Source of the DNA: CAZGUG01 sp964529035 | GTDB taxonomy: Bacteria > Bacillota > Clostridia > Ch29 | NCBI GenBank assembly: GCA_964529035.1 | Contig: CAZGUG010000076.1 | Location: forward strand, 1-6,641 | Length of the DNA: 6,641 nt | Direction of reading: 5' to 3' | Shown: in pieces, positions 1 to 6,139 of the stretch | How the letters are laid out: every line of letters begins with the position of its first letter | How positions within the stretch are numbered: the stretch's first letter is position 1 | The notes under the pieces: generated by a model | Databases searched by the model: none | The model's input: only the letters and a program-made list of their open reading frames with translations | What the model was told of the DNA's origin: nothing | Program-made: the position numbers and the translations under genes

Positions 1-332
1 CCTTCGTTGAGCTTCACATTCCGCTCCTCGGGCGTGCCTTCTATATCCTGGGTTATATTCTTTTCCGGATCGAACAGTTCCCTAATCCTGTTTACCAGTG
101 CAAGACCGGGCTGAGTATTAAGCCCTGCCACCAGTATGACAATCGCCGCCACCGATGCGGCAAGCCTTATAAAATTCCTTTTTCTTTTCATGTGTGAAGT
201 GCTCTCCTTGCCGCCGCCGGTATACAGCCTGCTTTCTATATTGTTCCATACATTTTCCCTGGTTTCCGGATCAACCCTTGTTCCTTGGTTAAGCGCCTGT
301 TCTATTTTTTTATCCCAATCCCTTGCGTCCAA
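1..332 (-). CDS. Membrane anti-sigma factor, N-terminal part (cut by window edge)
   Basis: This open frame begins at a TTG (332) and runs off the left edge after 110 codons, so only the N-terminus is visible. It reads MDARDWDKKIEQALNQG at the start, a soluble segment of about 52 residues, one hydrophobic helix at about 54-71 (FIRLAASVAAIVILVAGL), then an exported segment with RIRELFDPEKNITQDIEG. A short cytoplasmic sigma-binding region, one membrane helix and an outer sensory domain is the usual layout of Firmicute anti-sigma factors. I chose the TTG at 332 because GGGGAGG lies 7 bases upstream; another TTG at 338 is almost touching that site. The gene overlaps the end of the ECF sigma gene by 23 bases, implying translational coupling and that it holds that sigma factor inactive. 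No HxxxCxxC zinc anti-sigma motif is present. The role is inferred from layout and position; the sensed signal is unknown. Confidence 0.75.
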   Translation of the reverse strand, partial: MDARDWDKKIEQALNQGTRVDPETRENVWNNIESRLYTGGGKESTSHMKRKRNFIRLAASVAAIVILVAGLNTQPGLALVNRIRELFDPEKNITQDIEGTPEERNVKLNE

Positions 333-858
333 GTCCAATCCTCCCCTCACCGGCTTCCAACTTTTTTCTGAGCATATTCCTTGCCTTGAACAGCCTTGAC
401 TTTACGGTGTTTTGGTTGAGCCCCAGTATGCCCGCCATTTCCTTTTCAGAAAAACCCTGCAGGTATTTCAGAACTACTGGTACGCGGTATATATCCTTCA
501 GCGACTTAATTGCATTGTACAGGTCGGTGTAATCCTCCCTTTCTCTGTCGGCTACCTGGCAGCCCTGCTCGTCACATATCCGGTTTAACGAAACCATCCG
601 GGGCTTCTTACGCAGCAGGCGGCTGCACTCGTTTGTCAGTATGCGGTAAAACCACGGTTTGAACGGTTTGCCAATATCAAAGCTATCTAAGTTCCGGTAT
701 ACGCGTATAAAGGTCTCCTGTACCGCATCACCGGCCAACTGTCTGTCCCCCGTAATACCCGTCGCTGTCCGCAGGGCACCGTCGGCATAAATCTCGTACA
801 ACTCTTTGAAGGAGTCTTTGTTCCCGTTTTTAATCTCGCGTATAAGCTGTATGTCCAT
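310..858 (-). CDS. ECF-type RNA polymerase sigma factor (sigma-70 family)
   Basis: An extracytoplasmic-function sigma factor of 182 residues, the normal size for a protein with only regions 2 and 4. Region 2 spans about 5-80, with the conserved LAGDAVQETFIRVYRNLDSF (41-60) followed by FKPWFYRILTNECSRLLRK, which covers the -10 melting and recognition surfaces. Region 4 spans about 113-165 and contains the helix-turn-helix FSEKEMAGILGLNQNTVKSR that reads the -35 element. The open frame extends 29 codons further upstream, but the ATG at 858 is preceded by GGGAGG at good spacing and gives the usual start MDIQLIREIKNG, so I use it. The last 23 bases overlap the anti-sigma gene. It would direct RNA polymerase to a small regulon, probably including its own operon, when released by the membrane partner. 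Family assignment is firm; ECF subgroup and regulon are unknown. Confidence 0.93.
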   Translation of the reverse strand: MDIQLIREIKNGNKDSFKELYEIYADGALRTATGITGDRQLAGDAVQETFIRVYRNLDSFDIGKPFKPWFYRILTNECSRLLRKKPRMVSLNRICDEQGCQVADREREDYTDLYNAIKSLKDIYRVPVVLKYLQGFSEKEMAGILGLNQNTVKSRLFKARNMLRKKLEAGEGRIGLGRKGLG

Positions 859-892
859 CCGTATCCTCCCATCCTTCGCGTCTGCCCTCTTA

Positions 893-920
893 CTTATATA
901 TACCCCAAACACCGCAAAAA
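893..920 (-). promoter_or_regulatory. Possible promoter of the sigma/anti-sigma operon
   Basis: On the minus strand TTTTTG (920-915) and TATAAG (898-893) are separated by 16 bases, within a T-rich then TATATATAA stretch 35 to 62 bases upstream of the sigma start. A vegetative promoter is possible. The AAAACTTTTTT just upstream could instead serve as an ECF-type -35 for autoregulation. Neither element is a strong match, so the call is tentative. Confidence 0.3.
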
Positions 921-927
921 AGTTTTT

Positions 928-1010
928 TGAAACAATATGAAACAATAGGGACGGTTCTTTTTGTTTGAAAACAAAGGGATGAAAACAAAGGGGACGGTTC
1001 TTTTTGTTTG
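928..1010. repeat. Tandem pair of GGGACGGTTCT-core intergenic repeats
   Basis: Two identical 20-base copies of GGGACGGTTCTTTTTGTTTG lie at 948-967 and 991-1010, a 43-base period. The similarity extends leftward (GAAACAATA before the first, GAAAACAAAG before the second). Each core sits between inverted arms: AAACAA 940-945 with TTGTTT 961-966, and AAACAAA 983-989 with TTTGTTT 1003-1009. Smaller direct repeats are nested inside: TGAAACAATA twice at 928-947, and GAAAACAAAGGG at 967-978 and 981-992. TTTGTTT (960-966) can also pair with AAACAAA (969-975), giving a competing hairpin. The block fills the gap between the dpaL stop and the sigma gene's promoter region. A related copy occurs at 6138-6174. 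It looks like a dispersed intergenic element; the function is unknown. Confidence 0.85.
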
Positions 1011-1041
1011 CTCCTGTTTCTTATTCTAGTTTTATTGTTGT

Positions 1042-2280
1042 TTACTCAAAGGCCCCCGGTGTGGGCATAAGGCCGTCCCACACAATTTTTCTGTAACCCC
1101 TGGGATCGGTATCTCCTTCGGTACTGATAAACAATATGTTTGAATCCTTTTCTATCCCCAGTAGTCTGACTGCTTCGCCGTATTCCTCCCGTCCGAGCAG
1201 CAGGCTTAAAAGCCCTATGCCCACCGAACCGGATTCGCCGGATATAATAGCCGGGTCACCGGAAACGGGGGTTGCCAGTATCCTTGTACCCCTGGCAGCC
1301 ACGTAATCGGGACAGGAAAAGAACATGTCCGAATAATCCCTCAGTATGTTCCACGCAACGGTATTGGGCTCACCGCAGGCCAGCCCCGCCATGATGGTAT
1401 CAAGGTCGCCGGTTACGGTATGGGCCGTACCGTCATCGGCAGTAGCGGACTTGTATATGCAGTCCGCCTTGTCCGGCTCCACAATGGCTGTTACAGGTCT
1501 TTCCGCCTGATACCTGCCGGCAAAGTACGCCTGCATGGAAGCTGCAAAGGAACCCACACCGGCCTGCAGGAAAATATGCGTGGGTTTTTTAATACCATGG
1601 GTTCCCAGTTGTTCGGTAATCTCATGGGCAATGGTGGCATATCCCTGCATAATCCATCCCGGAATCTCGGTATAGCCTTCCCATGCCGTGTCCTGTACGA
1701 ATATTCCGTTGTTTGCGTTCGCATATTCCCTGGCATACCTGACCGCATCGTCATAATTAACGTCCAGGACATGGACCTCGGCACCTTCTTTCTTTATGTT
1801 TTGCTCCCGTGCTTTGGCAGCTCCTTTGGGTAAAAACACCACCGACCTCTGGCCCAGCCGGCTGGCTGCCCACGCAATTCCCCTGCCGTGGTTGCCGTCG
1901 GTGGCGGTTACAAATACCATTTTCCCGAGGTTCTCTTTATCGTTGATACCTCTTAGCCCGTCAAAGGACAGTTTATCCATGTCAATACCCAGTTCCCTGC
2001 TTATATACCTGCCAATGGCGTAGGACCCGCCCAGCACCTTGAAGGCATTTAGATTAAACCGTTTAGATTCGTCCTTAACCCATATGCCCTTCACCCCCAG
2101 CTCCCGGGCCAGGTTGCCTAATCCGTGCAGGGGTGTGGGAGCGTACTCGCTGAAACTTCTGTGGAAACTCCTTACCCTTTTAACCTCATCCTCCGCAAAG
2201 GCTGTTACCGGCGTCCTGTCATACCGATCCGCCCTTGCCCTGTTATTGAAAATCCACCGGATTTCCGATTTGTTATACAA
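1042..2280 (-). CDS. dpaL: 2,3-Diaminopropionate ammonia-lyase (PLP-dependent)
   Basis: A fold-type II pyridoxal-phosphate enzyme of 412 residues, close to the roughly 400 of E. coli YgeX/DpaL, which splits 2,3-diaminopropionate into pyruvate and two ammonia (EC 4.3.1.15). The family signature KDESKRFNLNAFKVLGGSYA is at 69-88, with K81 as the predicted Schiff-base lysine. DGNHGRG follows at 128-134 and VQDTAWEGY near 195-203; D128 and D197 match the two catalytic aspartates described in the E. coli enzyme. QAGVGSFAA (239-247) is the phosphate-binding loop, and STEGDTDP near the C-terminus is also family-typical. The start is TTG with GGTGGTGG 5 bases upstream. A terminator separates it from the upstream operon, so it probably has its own promoter within about 80 bases, though I see no convincing one. 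The reaction is well supported; the physiological source of substrate is not shown. Confidence 0.93.
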   Translation of the reverse strand: MYNKSEIRWIFNNRARADRYDRTPVTAFAEDEVKRVRSFHRSFSEYAPTPLHGLGNLARELGVKGIWVKDESKRFNLNAFKVLGGSYAIGRYISRELGIDMDKLSFDGLRGINDKENLGKMVFVTATDGNHGRGIAWAASRLGQRSVVFLPKGAAKAREQNIKKEGAEVHVLDVNYDDAVRYAREYANANNGIFVQDTAWEGYTEIPGWIMQGYATIAHEITEQLGTHGIKKPTHIFLQAGVGSFAASMQAYFAGRYQAERPVTAIVEPDKADCIYKSATADDGTAHTVTGDLDTIMAGLACGEPNTVAWNILRDYSDMFFSCPDYVAARGTRILATPVSGDPAIISGESGSVGIGLLSLLLGREEYGEAVRLLGIEKDSNILFISTEGDTDPRGYRKIVWDGLMPTPGAFE

Positions 2281-2359
2281 TTAATCCACCACCCTATGTA
2301 TAATTTTATGATAATTATTAAGGGATGAAACCGTATATCCTGTTGTATCCGTTACGGGT

Positions 2360-2387
2360 AAAAAGCCGGTGGGTTATACCCGCCGGC
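2360..2387 (-). terminator. Rho-independent terminator after the carbon-nitrogen hydrolase gene
   Basis: On the minus strand GCCGGCGGGT (2387-2378) pairs with ACCCACCGGC (2374-2365) over 10 positions with one G-T wobble and a three-base loop, followed directly by TTTTT (2364-2360). It starts 35 bases past the hydrolase stop codon and lies 80 bases before dpaL. It should end the cupin-CMD-hydrolase transcript and largely insulate dpaL. Confidence 0.9.
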
Positions 2388-2421
2388 GCATATACTGAAT
2401 GGTCACATGTTCATTAGGCTG

Positions 2422-3204
2422 TCATAAAACCCTGTCCTTTAACACCGGAAAGGTACTGCGGTTCCTTTTCACTTCTCCCGGGTCTATCTCCGCCCAGACA
2501 ACCGCTTCCTTCTCCCCGGCGGAGGCTATGCATTCGCCCCAGGGGTCCACCACCATGCTGTTCCCGCCGAAGGTCACGCCGCCGTGGCTGCCGGCACAGT
2601 TGCAGGATATAAGGAAGCATTGGTTTTCCACCGCCCTGGCTTTGTTGAACACTACCCAGTGCTCCAGCCTTGGCATCGGCCATGCGGCCACCACCAGGAA
2701 GGCTTCCGCTCCCTTATCCACCATTTTCCGGTACAGTTCGGGAAACCTCAGGTCGTAACAGGTGGTTATTCCCCATACGCCGTACTTGGTCTGGGCTACA
2801 GTTATTCTGCTGCCGGGAGCCAGCACTTCGGGTTCCCTGGACCGGTAGCCGAAAAGGTGTATCTTTCTGTATCTGGCAGCTATATTTCCGTCGGGATCAA
2901 TAAGCAGCGAAGTATTGAATAGGTTTTTGCCTTCCTTTTCCACGAAGCTACCGGTTAAAATATAGCATCCGAGTTTTTCCGCCCAGGGTGCAAGGGCTGA
3001 ATAGGTCTGTCCTTCGGTCTCCTCACTCTCATTGTTATAATTGTCAAAGTTGAAGAACCCGGTTCCCCATATCTCGGGCAGCAGTATAAGGTGGGGCTGT
3101 CTGTTTTCCCGGTAAACCCCGGCCAGGATGTCCCTTACATGCTGTATACGCTCATCTTTAGACCGGTTATCATTAACCTCCAACTGCAGCATCGCAACGT
3201 TCAT
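2422..3204 (-). CDS. Carbon-nitrogen hydrolase, Nit2/YafV omega-amidase-like
   Basis: A nitrilase-superfamily amidase of 260 residues, the usual single-domain length. The Glu-Lys-Cys triad is visible: E44 in LILLPEIWGTG, K114 in RYRKIHLFGY and C149 in GITTCYDLRFPELY. The later AAWPMPRLEHW, FNKARAVENQ and a C-terminal FPVLKDR resemble the omega-amidase branch (YafV, Nit2, MtnU), which hydrolyses the terminal amide of 2-oxoglutaramate or 2-oxosuccinamate to the 2-oxoacid and ammonia. No signal peptide or membrane helix is seen, so it is cytoplasmic. The ATG start has GGAGG 8 bases upstream. The CMD-like gene ends 25 bases before it, and a strong terminator follows, making it the last gene of a three-gene operon. 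The triad makes amidase activity likely; the exact substrate is inferred from family resemblance, and N-carbamoyl or other amides remain possible. Confidence 0.9.
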   Translation of the reverse strand: MNVAMLQLEVNDNRSKDERIQHVRDILAGVYRENRQPHLILLPEIWGTGFFNFDNYNNESEETEGQTYSALAPWAEKLGCYILTGSFVEKEGKNLFNTSLLIDPDGNIAARYRKIHLFGYRSREPEVLAPGSRITVAQTKYGVWGITTCYDLRFPELYRKMVDKGAEAFLVVAAWPMPRLEHWVVFNKARAVENQCFLISCNCAGSHGGVTFGGNSMVVDPWGECIASAGEKEAVVWAEIDPGEVKRNRSTFPVLKDRVL

Positions 3205-3229
3205 ACTCCAACCCTCCTATTACACAGCT

Positions 3230-3532
3230 TTATTCTTCAAAGGCGGCGCTTCCAGCAGCCAGAGTCTGCATCCCCGCAACATAATATGCTATGCGGATTG
3301 CCTGCTTTATCTCCTCTTCGGAAGCACCGGCCGCCCTTGCCTGTTTTGCCAGCGTAGCCACGCCGGCGGCGGCTCCCTTGGATGCATCAATGGCAAGGGT
3401 AATAAGCAGTGCGGTCTTTCTGCCAAGCCCGTCTTCCGGATAGGCTATTTCCTGGACCTCCGAAACTGTATCATACAGCTTGCTGTCGGATGCTGCGAAC
3501 TTTTCTACAAAGGGGGGTAATCTTCCTGCCAT
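3230..3532 (-). CDS. Carboxymuconolactone decarboxylase-like (AhpD fold) protein without cysteines
   Basis: A 100-residue helical protein of the carboxymuconolactone decarboxylase (CMD) family. The recognisable core is GLGRKTALLITLAIDASKG (35-53) followed by LAKQARAAGASEEEIKQAIRIAYYVAG, the family's paired helices. In peroxidase members such as AhpD a CxxC pair and a histidine sit between these helices; here that place reads KGAAAGVATLAKQA, and the whole protein contains no cysteine. Thiol-peroxidase chemistry is therefore excluded, leaving a decarboxylase, isomerase, binding or structural role. The ATG start is preceded by GAGGAGAG. It lies 27 bases after the cupin and 25 before the hydrolase, so all three are surely co-transcribed. 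Cupin and CMD domains are often neighbours or fused in bacteria. Family placement is good; function is unknown. Confidence 0.85.
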   Translation of the reverse strand: MAGRLPPFVEKFAASDSKLYDTVSEVQEIAYPEDGLGRKTALLITLAIDASKGAAAGVATLAKQARAAGASEEEIKQAIRIAYYVAGMQTLAAGSAAFEE

Positions 3533-3559
3533 TTTCTAATCACTCTCCTCTTTTAGATA

Positions 3560-3895
3560 TTACCGCTTAATTACGGTCAGAAGCATTTTGAACCTTTCCC
3601 TGGCTTCCAGCCCATGGGGGATATCCGAGGGCATTATTATGGTTTCACCGGCTTTAACGTTAAAAACATCACCCCCTATCGTTATCTCCGCCGTTCCGTC
3701 CAGCACCTGGACCATGGCGTCCCCGGCGGTTGTGTGGGTGCTGATGCCTTCCCCCTTGTCCAGCGAAAACAGCGTAATGCTGGCGGTGGATATCTGGGCG
3801 ATGGTCCTGCTTATAACCTGACCCTGCTGGTAGGATATCAGGCCTCTCAGGTCAAGTGCCTTTGAGAACTCTATGTTTTTCATCAAAGTGTCCAT
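3560..3895 (-). CDS. Small single-domain cupin protein
   Basis: A 111-residue protein that is essentially one cupin beta-barrel. Cupin motif 1 corresponds to KGEGISTHTTAGDAMVQVLDG (47-67) and motif 2 to GETIIMPSDIPHGLEA (83-98). Motif 1 has only one histidine (H54) where the canonical pattern has HxH, with T56 at the second position and D59 nearby; H94 supplies the motif 2 ligand. Metal binding may still occur but with a reduced ligand set. The ATG at 3895 has GGGAGG 6 bases upstream, which favours it over the internal ATG four codons later. It is the first gene of the cupin-CMD-hydrolase operon. Proteins of this kind are usually annotated only as cupin-domain proteins; a role in sensing or transforming a small acid is possible but not shown. 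Confidence 0.9.
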   Translation of the reverse strand: MDTLMKNIEFSKALDLRGLISYQQGQVISRTIAQISTASITLFSLDKGEGISTHTTAGDAMVQVLDGTAEITIGGDVFNVKAGETIIMPSDIPHGLEARERFKMLLTVIKR

Positions 3896-3919
3896 TGTTT
3901 CCCTCCCTGAGATTTCTTA

Positions 3920-3947
3920 AGTCTAGTATGGGTTAATAATCGATCAA
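3920..3947 (-). promoter_or_regulatory. Possible promoter of the cupin operon
   Basis: In the 74-base gap before the cupin gene, the minus strand has TTGATC (3947-3942) and TAGACT (3925-3920) with a 16-base spacer. Each matches the vegetative consensus at four of six positions. It would give a leader of about 15-20 bases before the ribosome site. No terminator is seen after the preceding membrane-protein gene, so read-through from upstream is also possible. Confidence 0.35.
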
Positions 3948-3969
3948 AGTATGTATAATGATAACCGGT

Positions 3970-4962
3970 TCAGCTTTGCTCGTGCAGGAAAGATATGTTT
4001 TTGTACTCGTTGACTTGCGGTGTTCTATTGACATCATAATATATTATTCTATCGCCGTATATATCAAAAAACGGTATTTCTCCTCTAATCAATGGTACAG
4101 CGACATCACTGCCGGGCCTGGTTCTGTACAAGCCTTCATTGGTGGAAAAATATATGTATCCGTCGCTGTGTATTTTGCAATGATTAATATAACCAATTTT
4201 TTGTCTGTATTCGTGATTGCCTAAAAAATCATACCTTCGGTCGAGATGTTTTGCACCGTCCGCTTGAAAACTGGGCGCCTCGACAATGCTGCCTGTATCC
4301 AGATTCATACAATACCATTTTCCTTTGCTGTGGAAATACAACATGTTATCATCAAGCCATAGAGTAATATCATCTCTTTTTTTAATACGTGGGGTTTCAT
4401 GTATTTTGAAAATCTTTCCGTCAGCGCCTAACCTGTGAATGTCGTTATACCTGTTAGAGGCATAATATAGATCGTTCTTATACCTGTAAATAATCTGGAT
4501 TTCGCTATTGGCTCTTAGCATATTCGCCCTGGTCACATCGATGCTCCGGGGGAGGTTATGAAGAACACAAGCACCAATAAGTATGACTGTCATACCGATT
4601 ATAATTTTTTTCGCTTGCCGCCCGGCCAAATGATATAACGCCAGGAAAAGAAGGTTTACACACAGGAAAACCAGAAGGGCCGATGCTGTAAACGGCAAGG
4701 GCGAAGCATCCCGTATGCCTGCTGCAGCGATATATAATATAGCTGCAATAACGACTATAGCTATCGTCTGTCCACCGGCATAGGCCAATGATTTATGCGC
4801 ATTGGCGATGTCTTTTGCCGCCTTTGATGCAAGTACGAAGGAAAAAACCACAGCAAGCGACGATAAAGCCAGCTGCCCAAGCCCGGGATTGATTATTAGC
4901 GGCGGTGCCGCCAGGCAAAATAGAGCGTATGCGATTATTGTTCTGTTATTCATTCTATCCAT
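3970..4962 (-). CDS. Five-helix membrane protein with C-terminal repeat domain, function unknown
   Basis: A 330-residue protein with two parts. The first 135 residues hold about five hydrophobic helices (roughly 8-27, 29-46, 66-83, 92-113, 118-135). The first three, with a KAAKDIANAHKSLAYAGGQ linker, resemble the DUF4190 arrangement seen in many small Gram-positive membrane proteins; that likeness is from memory. Residues 140-330 are soluble and, with five helices and an inside N-terminus, should be outside the cell. They contain about four similar strands-and-turn units (NDLYYASNRYNDIHRL, DNMLYFHSKGKWYCMN, DGYIYFSTNEGLYRT, GDRIIYYDVNR), like a partial beta-propeller. An ATG eight codons upstream exists, but GGAGGG 7 bases before 4962 selects this start. 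That ribosome site overlaps the RDD stop codon, four bases away, so the two are coupled. The function is not recognised; an envelope sensor or display role is inference. Confidence 0.8.
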   Translation of the reverse strand: MDRMNNRTIIAYALFCLAAPPLIINPGLGQLALSSLAVVFSFVLASKAAKDIANAHKSLAYAGGQTIAIVVIAAILYIAAAGIRDASPLPFTASALLVFLCVNLLFLALYHLAGRQAKKIIIGMTVILIGACVLHNLPRSIDVTRANMLRANSEIQIIYRYKNDLYYASNRYNDIHRLGADGKIFKIHETPRIKKRDDITLWLDDNMLYFHSKGKWYCMNLDTGSIVEAPSFQADGAKHLDRRYDFLGNHEYRQKIGYINHCKIHSDGYIYFSTNEGLYRTRPGSDVAVPLIRGEIPFFDIYGDRIIYYDVNRTPQVNEYKNISFLHEQS

Positions 4963-4966
4963 GGAA

Positions 4967-5464
4967 TTACCCTCCGCTTCCAACATGCCTGTTCACTACA
5001 ATCGTTTTTGCGAAGTAGTCATGCCATGCCCGGTGGTTTCTATCAAATAACGCCCATATGAAGCCCAGCGAATATGGTAAATAGGATATGAATTTGAACA
5101 TATTTCGTTTAACCGAGCCTATGGGACTTAATTTTTCCCCGTCAAGACCTACCACCTTTATACCCATAATCTTCTTGCCGAAGGTTCCCTGGTGACTTGT
5201 ACATTCCATGAAGGAAGCATATATGCAGTATAATAGGAACGAAATATTTTGTATATGGTTTTTCCAAATTATATAATCGTCAGTATAAACAAAGGGTCTT
5301 TCGGATAAAAACTGCCGGAGAACTTCCTTAAATCCTGAGAAATATGCAATGCAAAAAACAATCACCAGAATTGGAGCATAGTCTATAAGATATGCGATAA
5401 ACCGTTTGATTGGGGCGGAGATACTCAGGTTTTCAATAAGTCCCTTCGTTTTTGAGTTATTCAA
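4967..5464 (-). CDS. RDD-family membrane protein
   Basis: A 165-residue integral membrane protein with the RDD domain. The defining arginine and aspartate appear in the first helix (R21 and D28 in KRFIAYLIDYAPILV), and the second aspartate near the end in DRNHRAWHDYFAKTIVV. Between them is the family's GTFGKKIMGIKVVGLDG loop (93-109). Helices are at about 22-44, 71-87 and 122-140. The start is TTG with GGGGGG 6 bases upstream; the ATG at 5469 is out of frame and meets a stop after two codons. RDD proteins are common in bacteria. Ion or small-molecule transport has been proposed for some, but most have no known function. Here it lies between a lipoprotein gene (30 bases upstream) and a polytopic membrane protein (4 bases downstream), so it probably works with them in the membrane. 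Confidence 0.88.
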   Translation of the reverse strand: MNNSKTKGLIENLSISAPIKRFIAYLIDYAPILVIVFCIAYFSGFKEVLRQFLSERPFVYTDDYIIWKNHIQNISFLLYCIYASFMECTSHQGTFGKKIMGIKVVGLDGEKLSPIGSVKRNMFKFISYLPYSLGFIWALFDRNHRAWHDYFAKTIVVNRHVGSGG

Positions 5465-5494
5465 ATCATACCCCCCTAATAAAGGGCTAACCGA

Positions 5495-6082
5495 TTATTC
5501 AAGATCGCGGTTGCTGTACAAAATGTTCCCCAAAGTGTCATAGGCAGCTATGGTATCATAGTCAAGTCCTGTTTCATCATCGATCAGGAAGTAATATAGT
5601 CTTATATTGTATTCATCAAATTGCAGAATTTGGGTTTCTTCAAAGGATGTAGCATTATCATGGGAGCCAACAAGCACCTTTTCCACATCCGGGGAATAAA
5701 TATAACCCCATACTATAGCAGCTACTTCCGGATTAGTCTCTGCTGGAGGTCTGCACAGCAATGACCATTGCCAGCTGATTGCCTCGTCACCGCTTCCGCC
5801 TACAGGAGCAGAAACCGATGCTTTATATTCATCGCCTATATTAGCTATTCTTGCAGCACTGGTTGTGTTTTCCCGGTTGAGGAATAAAAGAACGGCCTCT
5901 TTCTCATTGATGATTTTCTTCCACAGGATTTTGTCTGCTTCCATGGCTGCTGAGGGGTTGCCATATTGATTGTTAATAATATCCTCATATGATAAGTCTT
6001 CAATATCCGGTACAGGTTGATTGCACCCGACCGCAACAAAGGTTATTATGCCGATTATCAACATTATATGCGCTTTTTTCAA
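5495..6082 (-). CDS. Putative lipoprotein, function unknown
   Basis: A 195-residue protein with a lipoprotein signal peptide: MKK, a hydrophobic stretch IMLIIGIITFVAV, then GC with the acylated cysteine at residue 20. Residue 21 (N) allows anchoring on the outer face of the membrane. The mature part is acidic and has no internal membrane helix. It carries WQWSLLCRPP (104-113), VAAIVWGYIYSPDVEKVLV (120-138) and YNIRLYYFLIDDETG near the end, a beta-rich pattern that could be a small binding domain; I do not recognise the family. The start is TTG, supported by AAGGAGG 9 bases upstream. It appears to be the first gene of an operon with the RDD and five-helix membrane proteins. A sensing or ligand-presenting role is possible but unproven. 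Confidence 0.85.
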   Translation of the reverse strand: MKKAHIMLIIGIITFVAVGCNQPVPDIEDLSYEDIINNQYGNPSAAMEADKILWKKIINEKEAVLLFLNRENTTSAARIANIGDEYKASVSAPVGGSGDEAISWQWSLLCRPPAETNPEVAAIVWGYIYSPDVEKVLVGSHDNATSFEETQILQFDEYNIRLYYFLIDDETGLDYDTIAAYDTLGNILYSNRDLE

Positions 6083-6111
6083 CTTCCCGAACCTCCTTGC
6101 TGCACGCCTAA

Positions 6112-6139
6112 GTTATAATTAATCAGTTCCCGGAACCAA
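6112..6139 (-). promoter_or_regulatory. Likely promoter of the lipoprotein operon, overlapping a palindrome
   Basis: On the minus strand TTGGTT (6139-6134) and TATAAC (6117-6112) are 16 bases apart, giving a start point some 10 bases before the ribosome site of the lipoprotein gene. The 11-base palindrome GTTCCCGGAAC (6126-6136) covers the spacer and part of the -35 box, a position where a repressor would block polymerase. Promoter strength and any operator role are inferred. Confidence 0.45.

Noticed and set aside
859..945. Extra 29 codons at the N-terminus of the sigma factor
   Set aside because: The extension has no ribosome site at its ATG and runs into the promoter and repeat region, while the ATG at 858 has GGGAGG and gives the family-typical start.
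928..947. TGAAAC on the plus strand as an ECF sigma -35 box
   Set aside because: The motif resembles SigW-type -35 boxes, but no plus-strand gene follows and both copies are explained by a 10-base tandem repeat.
928..1010. CRISPR-like array
   Set aside because: Only two copies with a spacer that itself contains repeat fragments, and no cas gene in the window.
1420..1833. Plus-strand open frame of 137 codons inside dpaL
   Set aside because: It lies wholly antisense to a conserved enzyme with its catalytic motifs, and its translation shows no family motif; it is a shadow of the real gene. The same holds for the other plus-strand frames.
5459..5476. ATG at 5469 as the start of the RDD gene
   Set aside because: It is out of frame with the RDD protein and reads only two codons before TGA; the TTG at 5464 is in frame and well placed after GGGGGG.
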